Source: Taenia hydatigena
Lineage: Eukaryota; Platyhelminthes; Cestoda; Cyclophyllidea; Taeniidae
Length of the DNA: 64,000 nucleotides
Direction: 5' to 3'
NCBI GenBank assembly: GCA_036345935.2
Contig: JADWOT020000002.1
Span: 2,886,692-2,950,691, forward strand
The translations under genes were made by a program, and so were the position numbers. This document shows, piece by piece, positions 1 through 11,960 of the stretch. The notes below the pieces were generated by a model, which saw nothing but the letters and a program-made list of their open reading frames with translations, was not told the origin of the DNA and ran no database searches. Within the stretch, counting starts at the first letter, position 1. Every line of letters starts with the position of its first letter.

Positions 1-3000
1 CCGAATTACCGTCCTATTGGGCTATATTATTGCTAATGACTCACCGATGTGCACTAAATGATCGACTCGATTTCGTTAAAATGGGAAGGCTTTAGCTTTG
101 CTCTCTGATCCTTATATCCTAGGCTTTAAGACGGGCTGGGTGTACTTTTATTGCTAGCAAAACTTAAAACAACTAACCTGCTATCTCTCGATTTCGGGTT
201 TCTTAGGTGCGTTGCCTAAGGTTGGATTTGCCCACTGGCATAGCCGGATCAATAGCAGGAAGCGGTGAAGTCTCTTTGCTGACCATGCACCAGAATCCCC
301 CAGACATAGGCAATGTACTACTAATTTATGAGTCAGGCGTCATTAAATCTAAGGCTGTTGACAATCACTCCAAGCGCAGTGTGACAATCGAGCATACCTT
401 TGCACTGACACATCATTAAGCGGACGCACTAGTGTAAATTTATGCTGTGACGGTTCTCCATTCTGCGAGATAGGAAATTGCTTGTTTGAATGTATGATTT
501 GCATTGCCGATGTGTAAATTAAACGCTTATTAGGGTGCGTGCAAAAGCAAATTTTTTTCGATTTATGAAAAGTGGGTGGAAATTTGCATTCTAAGCGTGT
601 GGTTGTACTGGCACACCTCCTAGTGTTAAATGAATTTAGACTATGGATCACAAGGCTAGGTGTGGAGAGGCTTAATTAAAGGAAAAATAGTGCAGCTCTC
701 ACTTTTGGAAAAGCTTTTCCTTTTCGCCTTTTGGTTACATAGCTCCCTATTCTCAATTTTGGAGCCGGATGAATATATTTTGCTACAGCCTCGCCATTGT
801 CTTCCAATGAACTTCTCACCTTAGCTCGCATTGCGTGAATAGGTGGCGTGTTCGCCTACAAAATATCTTTAGAATGATTTTCAATCGTTCTTATTCTTGC
901 CTTAGCGATCAAAATCTACGGTTGATAAATCTGCTTTTTTAAAGAGGCTGTCTACTTAAGGCCTTAAGTCGAAGAACAGGGATGATACATGGCTTTTTGC
1001 TTCTTAAGCAGTTTTAGGTAAGCTCATCCACAGTGCTCAATGATTGGGTTTCTCCTGGGCGCTCTTTTAATGGAATTGGAATACAATTATGGGCTCACCT
1101 TCTTTGTCTTCTACATCGTTGCATGCAGTTACTATAGGCGGTAGACGGGGCACCCGACATTCTGTTGCCACCACCGAATTTTCTCAGCGCGAAGAGCTCT
1201 GCGTCTGCCTTGGATCCGCGTGTATCTATTTACTTAGGACCCGGCCTAAAATCATTAAATTTACGTAGACAAAGATATAGGAATAACACAAAATTTGCTT
1301 CAAGGTTTAAAGAAAGTGAAAATTTGTAGGTACCTGCAACAAAAATGTCGCCTCGAGGCAAAAAACAATGTTAGAAATTCTATACTTCATTTTGCTCTAC
1401 CTTTTGCTTTGTTTTAGTAATATGGTTAAAGAGGGCACATCGCCTGCCTTCTATATTCATATAAACATTCCAGCAGTCTTTCTTAGTCATTTCCTCTTAT
1501 GCTTCGATAGACTGGCTAAAGGTGGTAATGTGCCAAATAGTCAAGAGCTTGGAACAAAGTCCTCAGCAGTCGTGAGCGTTGACTCCTCCATAATTTCTCA
1601 CTGCGATTCAAAATCGCTCGTGATTTTTATTGACATGGACGCCAAAGTGGATAGATCTGTTCCAGTGACCCGAATCCCTAACTATTCTGCGAACTAATTA
1701 ACCACCCTCCTATTCCTTAAAGGTCCTAAAGTTGTTCTTGCCAAAGTATTGGTATGTGTTGGCCGGCACAACCTGGCCAGTGCTTTTTGTACCATATACC
1801 TACATACGAAGCACAGAAATGTCACAACACTAAGGGTTCCCTGACAATCAACTTTCGATACATATCCTTGTGCTTTAACTGGTAGCGAATCTTTCATTCC
1901 AGCATTGAAGGTCTTGTTGAGATTCAGTGGCCCTGCAATGCCCTGGAATGAATAAGCTCTAAGCCGTGTCCGGATGAGGTTCAGCTAAAAGTATCACGCA
2001 AGGTCGTCAGTAAACTTTGCAGGAAGACTTGACCTTAGGGAGGTGGGAGTCAAAAGATCCCTTACCTCACTACAAGAAGTGAGGAGGGCGACAGATCTAC
2101 TCCAAATAGAGCCTGACAGAAAAGTGCGTATAGCATGCATGATGATCCGATTCATATTACGCAATAAAATGTCTAGCGCTGAATAAAAATGTCTTTTCAC
2201 ACAGTAGAGCATAGCATTGCTAAATCATCACTGGGACCTTATGGAGAGGGTGGTTGAATTAAAAACGACTTACTACAGAATAGCTATTAATTCCGCATTC
2301 AAAAGTGGAGGTTGCTTGCGCCTTGTATTCCGGGAATAAGCAACTAACAGCGTAAACGAGGGCAGTATAATGAGTGGCCACTATGGGCCTGTTTAAAGTA
2401 TTTACAATGGTAAACTCGAAATGTGCTCGAAACATTGATACCTCCGTATTTATAGTGGGCAGATAAAGCAAGGATAAGGAGCAAGGTCCAATTGCTACAA
2501 AAACTAGGACTACTGGATAAAATTCGCCCAGTGCGTAAGCAGTAGTATTTCTCGCTTTATTGACCAAATCTAACTTAATCTGAGTCTTTGTGAATGGAAG
2601 GACGGACTTCAAGCGCGTGCTGTCACATCAATATTCAGTAAAGCGCGCCTGCGAACATTTGTAGCGGACATAAGTGTAGCTGTTAGCAGTGTGTTTAGCC
2701 CATCTTCTTTACCGGGAGTGTTTGTTAAACTCGGCTGTAACGCACTCCTATCTCAATACTTCCAAAGCCCGAGGATATATATTCCGCAACTTAAATGAAT
2801 TTTCGTTCACGAATTCATCTGTTTTTTGCCACACGCCTTAGTGGAACTGCAAATTATGAGGAGTTGACGGTAACGATGCCACCATAGCGGATTTGGCTTT
2901 ACCCGTTGCAAGGCGTGTGCAAGAGTTTTAATTGGTCTCGAGCATGTGACAGAATACAAGAATAAAAAATAAAGTGCAATTGCTGATAATAAGGGACAGC

Positions 3001-6000
3001 TCATTCACTCGTTTTCCACTAGGGAGCTGACTCTACTCTGCCCCTCAGTTTGCATTTGGGTGCAAGAATGAATTCCGACAATCCTGACAAAGTACTAACT
3101 GCATCCTATCAATCAAGCAATCGAAGAAATTCAGACCGTTAGTGCACTTTATTCACCCTTTGCTTGCCCACGCTTATGCAACTCGATTTTGACTAAGTGG
3201 ACTTCAAAGGGATGCGTTAAACTCCCCTGCGATAGTTGCTACTCCCAATGGTTTCAAATCTCGTGGTTAAGCATTAACAACTTGGAATTGCATTCTCGTC
3301 AACGTGTCACTCAGCGTGTCACGAGCCCTAGCATAGAAATTGGAAAACACAGATGCTGGCACAAAGCTCCCACAACTTGTGAGAGACTCAGCTTGACCTC
3401 TTTTCCAGCATGTGATAGCACACAGGCATTAGGATTGTTTGCCGAAAATTACGAAGATCTCATGCGTTCGCCATTGATTGAGGGATCATATTTTATTCAG
3501 CATAATCTGGGGTTTGCGTTTTGTCGTACAGTGAAGCCAGTTATTTTCGTACGAAAAACAAGCAAGTCGCACTACTCGTCCACTCAACTCAATCATGAAA
3601 TGGCTTAAAGCTGGTATTTCACGGCGGCTAAATCAACCAACTAAGAGCAAAATTGTTACTTTATTGTCCAACTAGACAACTGCACTGTGCCAGATTCTAC
3701 TGGTCCGACTGCTATCTTAATTACTTGGGAAGAATTGACAGCCCAGTTGTACTCTGCTGAAGTGTGCCACAATTCGATTGATGATTAGCCGCAATCACAG
3801 CCCGCTAGAATGCTGCGCATGCCAAGTTTTCGATCCCTACGTTTCTGCGGACTTCGCACACCAAGGTTCGGCTTGACCCAAGTACTGTTTGTGAGATGTC
3901 ACTTCAATCAATATAGTCCTACCCCTGTATGCCGTTCTTCTTGACATTTAGGCAAGGTTTTAGCGTGGATGTGGTCAAACACGCTGGTGGGCGCTGTAAG
4001 CGTCATGCTGATAAAATAAACATGGAGAGCTTCTTAAGTAATATTTATTGCATTATTGATGCTGATGCCTTAGTGTGTCTAGTTGACCGTGTCTCTCAAA
4101 CGCATGCACATGCAGATTTTCTACGTTGACTGTCTGAATGGCTTGAATCCTTTGAAGATCTGCATTTTACCAGTTTATGGCATGAGTGTTGCATTTTGTT
4201 TCAAGATGGGTGATGATGGAAAATACTTAGCAAATTCAAAGATCACGCAGCACCACCGAGCATGACTAAAAGAATAGTGCAGACCTCAAACTACAATTTC
4301 TGCACCGCTTGTGGTAACCGCTCTGGCCTATCGGCATTATCCAAATAATCCACACTTAATTTGCCCTAATTTTAATGCATTTGCGACCTTCTTTAATCTC
4401 CACGATTATCACTTCCAAACCTTAGGCTAGTCTTTTAGACTGTCATGCACACACGACTGCCCATTCCCAGTCTGACTGCGCCTAGTTCTCCGTGACATTT
4501 AGTCGGGGTATAAACAAGGCCGAGGAACCGGACAATGCCGAGGTTGGTGGCTAGAAACCGTAGTTACAATTACAAAATGAAGAAGTGGCTCATTCATAGG
4601 CAGGATTGTGTCCTTTACATCGATTTTTCATCAGGAATGACCAATGAAATGCTGGATCCACTATGGAGAAAGCGGCATCATCTGGCATGCCTTGACTGAA
4701 TTTCAATGTTCAAAATCTGTATTCGTAGCAAAAACCGGCTTGGATTGTTGCGTTTTAGCTAAAGAACAAAGTCATTGCCGGATGGTCTGTGATACAAATA
4801 AGGTAAGAGCACGTGTTGCTAAAGTCCCAAATCATTAACTGAGAGATTTTTTTCAAATTTCGCCAAACTCTCGACGCATTGCACACAAATCAGTACTTCT
4901 GCTTATCAAATTTTCTCCATCATAATATCATGTGCTCCATTTTAAAACTTGCTCCTCTTAAGTGCCATCAATAAATTGGGCTAAGATTGAAGTGAATTGC
5001 TGGTCAGAGAATATATAGCCATTACTGATCTAGGAGGATTCCTTAAGCCTCTCACATGGAAAAGAACAGGCTCATTTTTGCAACTAAGCGCAAATTTCGG
5101 ACCAGAATGCATACCAGTTTGATCCCTCAACTGATTGCAAATGGATAGGTTCTCCCTGATTTGCAGCATTCATGCTTTTTGATTGAATGATTGTGTGCTA
5201 TTACATGTCAGCAGGAGTTTGGGCTGACGCTTCCACACCATCTGCATTGAAGGCGGTTAATGTGAGACAGTCTTTGGGCACCATCTTAGTTTTTCCTTTT
5301 CTTTGTCAGAGATTGTAACAAGCTATTTTAGAGGAGATAAACTCAGCCCTTTAGTGAGGAAGACGGATTGCAGTTCATTAGTAGCAATTGCACTTAATTC
5401 CACTACAAGTGTATTGTTTACGATTTACTGAATATTATTTCTTCATCACCTACTCGGACTCATTACTACTGCGACCACTGAGGAGGTGGGTAAAAAGTAA
5501 GTCCAGTGCGGTGAAACGATACACTGCTGTAAAAGAGGCAAACTAGTCTTTGAGCAGATGTTGATGGCATTTTCAGTAGTAAAGCGCAGCGCTACATTCA
5601 ATTCCAATGGCGACCTGTGAAAAAGACCCAAACGTCACGTTACACAGGCAGGTTTTATGTGAATCTACACTAAATGCCCTCTCCTCTAGTCTTACATCAC
5701 TGATACTAAAAGATCAAACAATGACACCGCTAATCAAAGCGAGTACGACGGTGAGGGGATTTCGATAGAGACTACATTTATTTGTGTCACCTTAGGTCCA
5801 CGAAAGAGCTATAAACGCGTGAGCAGATGCGTCATCCTTCCCTCAACTATAAACGTTTGTTAATCACTAAAACGATTTGCGGACATTTGAGTTCCCCTAT
5901 GTTTCGATCACGCACTTTTGTTGCTGCGCCAATGCTGCTACTCTTTTTGCGTGTTCCTTGTCAGCACATGCCTTCCACTTAAACATCCACGACTCCTTCA

Positions 6001-8820
6001 TCCATTTTGCTTCATTTTATAAATGTCTGTGGTTTTGATGTGCATCGTATAAGTCTGGCTGCTTCTCACTTGAAATCGTGATTAGGTACGAACAAGACCA
6101 TGAGTATGAGGGAGTAGGCTGCAACTTAAGTGTGAGGATTTTGCCCTTATTCGACCTGCTTTGACTAGCCTAAGTTCATACATGTTTCCTGCATCAGCCG
6201 ACAAGTTGTTTAGCATTTGGAATTTTCCTCTTTGGAGGCTACTCTTGCTATCTCTCTCGAGATTAAAGTTGGTCAAATGCTCGACTCGTTCGATGCATTA
6301 GCACCTTTTATTATTATTATGCACAACATGCCTTTCTTTACGCACTGAGAGTAGTCTTCCTACTTAATGTCAAAAGAAGGATTATCAAGGGTAAAATGCC
6401 CTTTTTGAAGAGGACTTCGGTGGAAAGCGTTGGAAAAGCAATTGAATTCTAACCAGCACAATGCACAGCTTTGCTGATGCGGCGGTTGCCACACGCAAAG
6501 CAAGAGAGTGACAACAGTAAACGCCGGAGGAGACGCACAAAGACATGCGGAAATTAGGAAGGTAGGCATTGCGCGAACCCACCGGGTATGGGTGAACATT
6601 TGAGACAGCCTCCTGTTAGACAGATGGCTCACTAAACTGCCAAAAGTTGTCGGTGCTACGCTCTCTTTTTAGCGTACAGCCGTAAGAACAATGCACCATC
6701 ATCTCTTCCCCTCCCTACCTACAAACGCATAAGCCAACGCAAAGCTATCTTACCTAACTTGGCAAAATTCAAACAGTTAGCACAAAACAAACCAGATCAT
6801 GGACAAAATGATCATGTAGAAATAATAGGATGCGATATCTTCCATCTCGTGCCAAATTATTTAGCACCGTTTTCTCTTTGTTTCTCGGATACTTTGCTGT
6901 AGTGCCTAACTGTAACACAAGAAACAAGAATTTAAATACTTCTGTGTAGTGGCTGATCAAAGGTGAAAAGACAAACCTGCTGCACCACCCTAGGCAAATC
7001 GTTCTGTTCATTATAAGGGTTGTGAATAAGGGAGACGTCGTATCGAGTGAGACCGCATACTGTATGCTTGAGAGCAAACAAGTCGACCAGTGATGATGCT
7101 ATTGCTGTTTTCATTTATCTACAAAATAAACCATCGAATCTTACGCCTTAGAAGAACCACAAGGCAAAAATCAATGCCAAATTTAAAACAAATGCTTTTC
7201 TCACATTCGTTCTGCAGCTTTGGCAAAGATCTCAAAACGGCTCGTGGAATTGTATTTTGTTAATTTTTAAGGTTGTTAATTTGGCCGTTAATCGTGTATA
7301 GGTCATTTTTTATTTTTATGCCGGTGTCTGTTCAGCACAACCATTTGGCGCATTACCGATTGGGGATGGCAAGTGTTTAGTCAATGGAAGATCTTATGAC
7401 AGCCCATATCACCAAAATAGGTATGTCTGATTTTGCTCATTCGCATGCATTTTGACCATTACCTGAGTTATTCAAAATATATAATCAACGAATTATTTCG
7501 GAGAGGGAAATGAGACTCGTCTCCTTGGCTCCCAACTTAACCAAGATAAATGCGATATAAATAATTTATTGCAATGCAAATTTTCATAATTAAGTTTTGC
7601 GCGTAATTAAGCTGCGTTGCATGCAGCCATTGTGTGTTTATCTCAACAAAGTTAGAAGCCACTTCAAACCATGTCTACAGCGAGATTTGCGCCCATTAAG
7701 ACTACGTTCTCACATACTGTTGTTGATGCACGTTTACGTAGCCAGCAGCACTTTTCAGTTTTGCAGCTTCCATATTATAAATACAACTTCAGATGCATGA
7801 CGTTTCTACTAATCATTTCCTGCAAGTTTTTACGAACTATGACAATTCTGTTTGATTCATGAAGACACAATTTCGGCTATGTCCATGGATTCTGTGTGCA
7901 AAGGCGCGCAGAATGATTAGCGTTGGTGGTCGCGGCAATTGCGACCATGCATGCTAGTTTGTCCTTCCCCTTTAATCGAATCATCTCTGTTAATGACACA
8001 AATGCCTGGCCGAATCGCATGCGCAAAAGTCGGTTGGTGCGGGTGCCAACCTATAAAGTCGCCTAATGAAAACCGCAAGTGTGTAGTTGGGAACAACATG
8101 GAAAGCGACGGAAAGCAACGTCAGTTTTGTCATGCATCGTTAGCCGTGACAACTTCGGGCAGATGTACATTTCTGGATTCATCAGCACCATCCCAAAATG
8201 TGCTCGAATTAGATGGGAAGAGGCAAGTATTGCCGTGTCAGCCAGCCTCGTCTTAATTGCCCGTGTCTTTTATAAAATAATGCCTCTCGGTTAGCAAGAG
8301 TGCCGTCCAGTAAGTCAAATGAGTAGTTACAGGTCATTTTGTTTGACTTGCCCATTAAACTAAGTTTTGCCCTAATTTGGCTCATGGAACCTCACGATGC
8401 CTGATGAAATAAAATAATTGCTGCGGTCGGAGGTTTGCATTTGCGGACTGCTTACATGGTGAGTTACGAATACGATAGCTGCGCACGTTTGCTAATATCG
8501 TTTCTTTATGCCAGATTATAACACGTGTTTTCGATTGCGCGCAAATCCTTCACTGGTTCTGAATAATTTTAAGTGAAACGCCTTTAAACTAAAATTTTTT
8601 TGTGTTCTGCTCTGGCTATTAAAGACAAAACAAATCGTCAACGCGATTGCAATTCCTTCATCGCACTACCTCATTCAGTGTTACATTCGTGGTCGATTTT
8701 TGTGCCCTACTGCTATGCTTAGGGGGGTAGAAAATTGTTAGCATGAAATAAATTGCTGCGATTTACACAAAACCACACCTCTGTTTCGTTTTCCACTAAT
8801 TCTTGTCAGTTTCTGTTATT
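1..8820 (+). other. Non-coding stretch, left end
   Basis: All three frames on each strand are broken frequently. Apart from the unrecognised open frame at 3189-3608, I see no domain motif, RNA gene or repeat match to the rest of the window. Confidence 0.5.
3189..3608 (+). other. Open frame of 139 codons, unrecognised
   Basis: The longest open frame in the first 9 kb. It is Cys/Ser/Thr-rich (LPCDSCYSQWFQISW near the front) with no domain, signal peptide or repeat that I recognise. It begins at a TTG codon rather than ATG, and no splice partners are obvious. In sequence of this composition it can arise by chance; listed only so that it is not overlooked. Confidence 0.15.
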
Positions 8821-8927
8821 TTAGTCAACCTACGGAGAGCTGAACATCCATGCAGCAGTAGCTTGGACGGTGACGCAGGAAGTCATACGATCAGCCAGTT
8901 ACCCAATCAGCCGGTCGAATAGCCACC

Positions 8928-8983
8928 ATGCCGGACAAACATCCAAATGAGCAAGCCAATGGGCAGAAATCCAGCCAGAAACG
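8928..8983 (+). other. Candidate first coding exon with strong start context
   Basis: The ATG at 8928 sits in gccaccATGc, a textbook vertebrate-type Kozak context, and is followed by 18 codons (MPDKHPNEQANGQKSSQK) plus two bases before gtaact, a possible donor. Upstream is a CAGCCAG-like tract that could be 5' UTR, with a possible acceptor before it (ttattttag, about 8815-8824). I find no following exon in phase, so this is speculative. Confidence 0.2.
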
Positions 8984-9535
8984 GTAACTTATAATTACTA
9001 AGCAATCTAAAGGGTTCCAAAGCGCAGCACATCTACCTGGTTTACCTCCTTTGGGTTAATTTATGAGCACCCAAACAAACTGCACCAAAAATTAATTCAA
9101 AGCTGTCATTCTGATGGTGACGAGAAATGCAAGCACTAGAAGTGAATGTTCATAGTAAAAGGCATCACTTTAGCCAAGTCCGTGCTGTAATTATAGCGAA
9201 ATCCTAATGCGAATCTCATTAGTGGTTGTTAGCTATTCTGCTTTGCTAGCAGGGTGTGGTCAACTATTTTGCAATGCTCACTTATCTATGTGTTTTATGC
9301 GTTGTAGTTAAGTATTTCATAATTTGACAGCCCATGCATTCGCAGATCCATTCGCCTACCACGAATCCCATTATTATATCAAGAATAAAAAATTAATGCA
9401 ATGTTCATGCGTGTACTACTTTCTAGGATCGTGACACACATGTCTGCCAATACTTGGCTGCTATATGTAGTTGCGCGTCGAAAATAGCAGTTGGCACGCA
9501 TTAGCTACGTCAGGCCAGCATAAGTCACAGCATTC

Positions 9536-10600
9536 ACCCTCTTGATACCATAATCTTTACGGTGCTAGTTGCTAATATGCTGTGGTTTCGTTAATAGATG
9601 AAGCGTTTTGCATAGAAGCTTGCTCAGCAACGGCTTTTTCGCTACAGCATCAAAGAGCCACTCACCGAAATGACCTTACTCTCACCACTCTTCAAATGGA
9701 GTCACATTGGTCCTGACTTCATTAAATACAATTGAGATGCAGAAAATTGGACAGAAACTACAAGATGCATTTAGACTGACCAAAGTAAAAATCACCTGCT
9801 TCTGATTCGAAATGAACTTTACGTCGTTCTCAAACCAAAACATACTCTCAAGGACTGGGTCCCAATTCGACCTGCAGTGCGGCAGAGAGAAGAATGAGCA
9901 TTGTATGCCCCGTTGTTAGTCGCACCAAACCTACTAAATCGTCGCCTGATGGTATGCTTGAGTGTGCGGCTTCAATGCACAAATCCCTATTTGATTCCTT
10001 GGTATGTGCTAATTTTATTGTTATCTGATCTGTTGACGAATTTTGCCTCGCTGTTTATGGTTGCATCGTGAACGCACACGATGCAGTACCGTTAATTACA
10101 TGTAAGTCAGTGCGAATGCCAAAAACGTATATATTGCAGGCTAATCGTAGCTCACAATACGCGACCATTGAAGATAACTTTGTTTCATTAAGGACCACTG
10201 CCTTTCATCCATAACGCGTTCTATAAAGTATGCTTAGGTGATGTTTTCAGTTTTAAGTGCCCTCTTCTTTTTATATGAAAGATGTCCATATCTTGCATAC
10301 GAGTTCATTTCTCCCACAACAAAGAATGAATGTGGTTGGGCTGCTTGGTTCCTGATTTTTCAGCTGCTCTATGCGCTAAGAATGAAGTTATGGGTGCGTA
10401 AACTTGGGTTTACTGGTCTGAGAATTTGCTTCAATAAAGCTTTCCCCTCGATATCAGTGCCCATGTAAATGACAAGCATTTCAGCTAATCAAAGTAAACT
10501 TGTGCTTATTTGCCATCAGCACTTGCCTTCCGTGGTCCATGATTAATCGTCCTCATCTTGACGCTTTATTATGGTTATTTAATTCTTAAGTGCTCAATGC
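9536..10600 (+). pseudogene. Fossil FN3-domain gene fragment A
   Basis: Matches fragments at 32.2 kb (same strand) and 11.6 kb (opposite strand). The FN3 part (about 9640-9930) reads KWSHIGPDFIK, then a TGA stop where the family expects Trp, then further stops. After a frame change it reads GLGPNSTCSA, the GL.PNT.Y-like end of an FN3 domain. A second homologous block (about 10363-10600) follows after about 425 unmatched bases and begins right after tttttcag, so it may be the next exon behind an intron. FN3 domains form extracellular beta-sandwiches. Taeniid oncosphere antigens (EG95/45W/TSOL18 type) are FN3 proteins encoded in multigene families with many dead members. Assignment to that family is inference. 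Confidence 0.55.
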
Positions 10601-11639
10601 CCCTCGCATAATTCACTTCTAATATTGCATCCTACATGGCATGCGAAGTGTTTACAACGGCGCTTGCTCCAGCAAGTTCGTATTATGTTATGTGATGTGT
10701 GGATGCTTTTGTAAGGGCGCTATGAACCCTTTGAGATTAGCCTATTTGTCTTTGGTAGTCATTTTTGCAATACATTGCTATCAGTAATATTTACGGGGTG
10801 TTTTTGCAACGTTGCGGTTATACGATTGAATGATCGTACTGATTTTTCTACAAGTAATGGCAATTTCTTAAGTTGAAGCACTCCAACTGCGTCCAGTGTC
10901 AAAACCATGTGGCGCACGACTCGCACTATCGGTACTTTGCCGAGGCCATGTTCCCAGATTGCACAGGTTCTAAAATTATTTACTAACACAATGCATTACT
11001 TTCCTAGGAAATACGTTTGGGTGCAAATTGTTCCAATTGTAGATGTGAGTGCAAGTGTGATGCAGTGCTTATAAAGGGCGGTTTAGTGCATTCATTTATC
11101 CTGCCATGACATGATAAGATTCCAATCTTTGCTGCCCTTGCAGGTTGCAATCCATTGCCCATCATGCATCCCTCCAAGGCATCTCGATACCAACACATTG
11201 TGGATCATTCCTGCTCATGGCGTCAAGATATGGGGCAGCCGAGGGTAACATTTAAGGCTTCAGGGCTAAGAAATAATTTTTTTGCTTCTGCAGGTATGTT
11301 CAGGCACCAGTCAACCTAGCCCACATAAGAAAATAACAAAGCATATCTCATAATCAGTTCGAAAACCATGAGGTAACTATGTGCATCAGAACATGTCTTG
11401 TCGGTGGTAAAGGCAAGACTTAACCTTTCGAGAAGCAAAGCATGGGAATCATGTCGTAACTGCCTCTCTACGCTGCTGTACAAAGGGGATATGACACCAA
11501 GGGTATCGCAACACACACGCGCGTGAAGCAACCATGAACTGCAATGCAACAAGTATTAGCAGCTAGGGAACAGCAACAAAATCAACGTATCCTAAGGAAT
11601 TAAACAAGTAGCTACCCATTAAAACTGCACGCTTCAGCT

Positions 11640-11960
11640 TTGTATTCTCGACTCTGTAATAACCTCGACGCAGATGAAAACGAGGCCTACACTGCTCAGT
11701 ACTTCCACCATCGCATTGTAGGTCGAATTGGGTCTCCTGCCACAAACAGTGATGCAAAAGCAAGTGAATCTTACTGCTCTCAGCCTAATTACGCCTGCGT
11801 CGTGTTCACCCAATTCTCCAACGTTCGAACTCAATTCAATGAAGTCAGGATCAATGTGGCTCCAATTGAAGAATGATGGGAGCAAAGACCTTTCCGTACT
11901 TGGCTCTCCTGTTGCTGCTACAAAACAGTGCGTTGTTGAGAATGCCTGGTTCATTCACCA
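11640..11960 (-). pseudogene. Fossil FN3-domain exon B
   Basis: On the minus strand this reads FFNWSHIDPDFIELSSNVGE, later RRPNSTYNAMVEVLSSVGLV, in a frame that stays open for about 100 residues (11954 to 11634). It aligns with copies A and C at DNA level: the minus strand carries cattgatcctgacttcatt and cccaattcgacctac, found in all three with small changes. The conserved FN3 Trp after ELS is replaced (TCG codon). It is the least broken of the three but has no flanking coding exon that I can see. Call it an exon remnant; a short functional exon of an unseen gene is possible. Confidence 0.55.

Noticed and set aside
7917..8294. Overlapping open frames of 60-105 codons on both strands
   Set aside because: Three frames overlap in different phases with no domain, start context or splice partner.
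11634..11954. Copy B frame as a functional secreted gene
   Set aside because: No signal peptide or flanking exon was found, and sister copies are clearly dead. Kept as an exon remnant.
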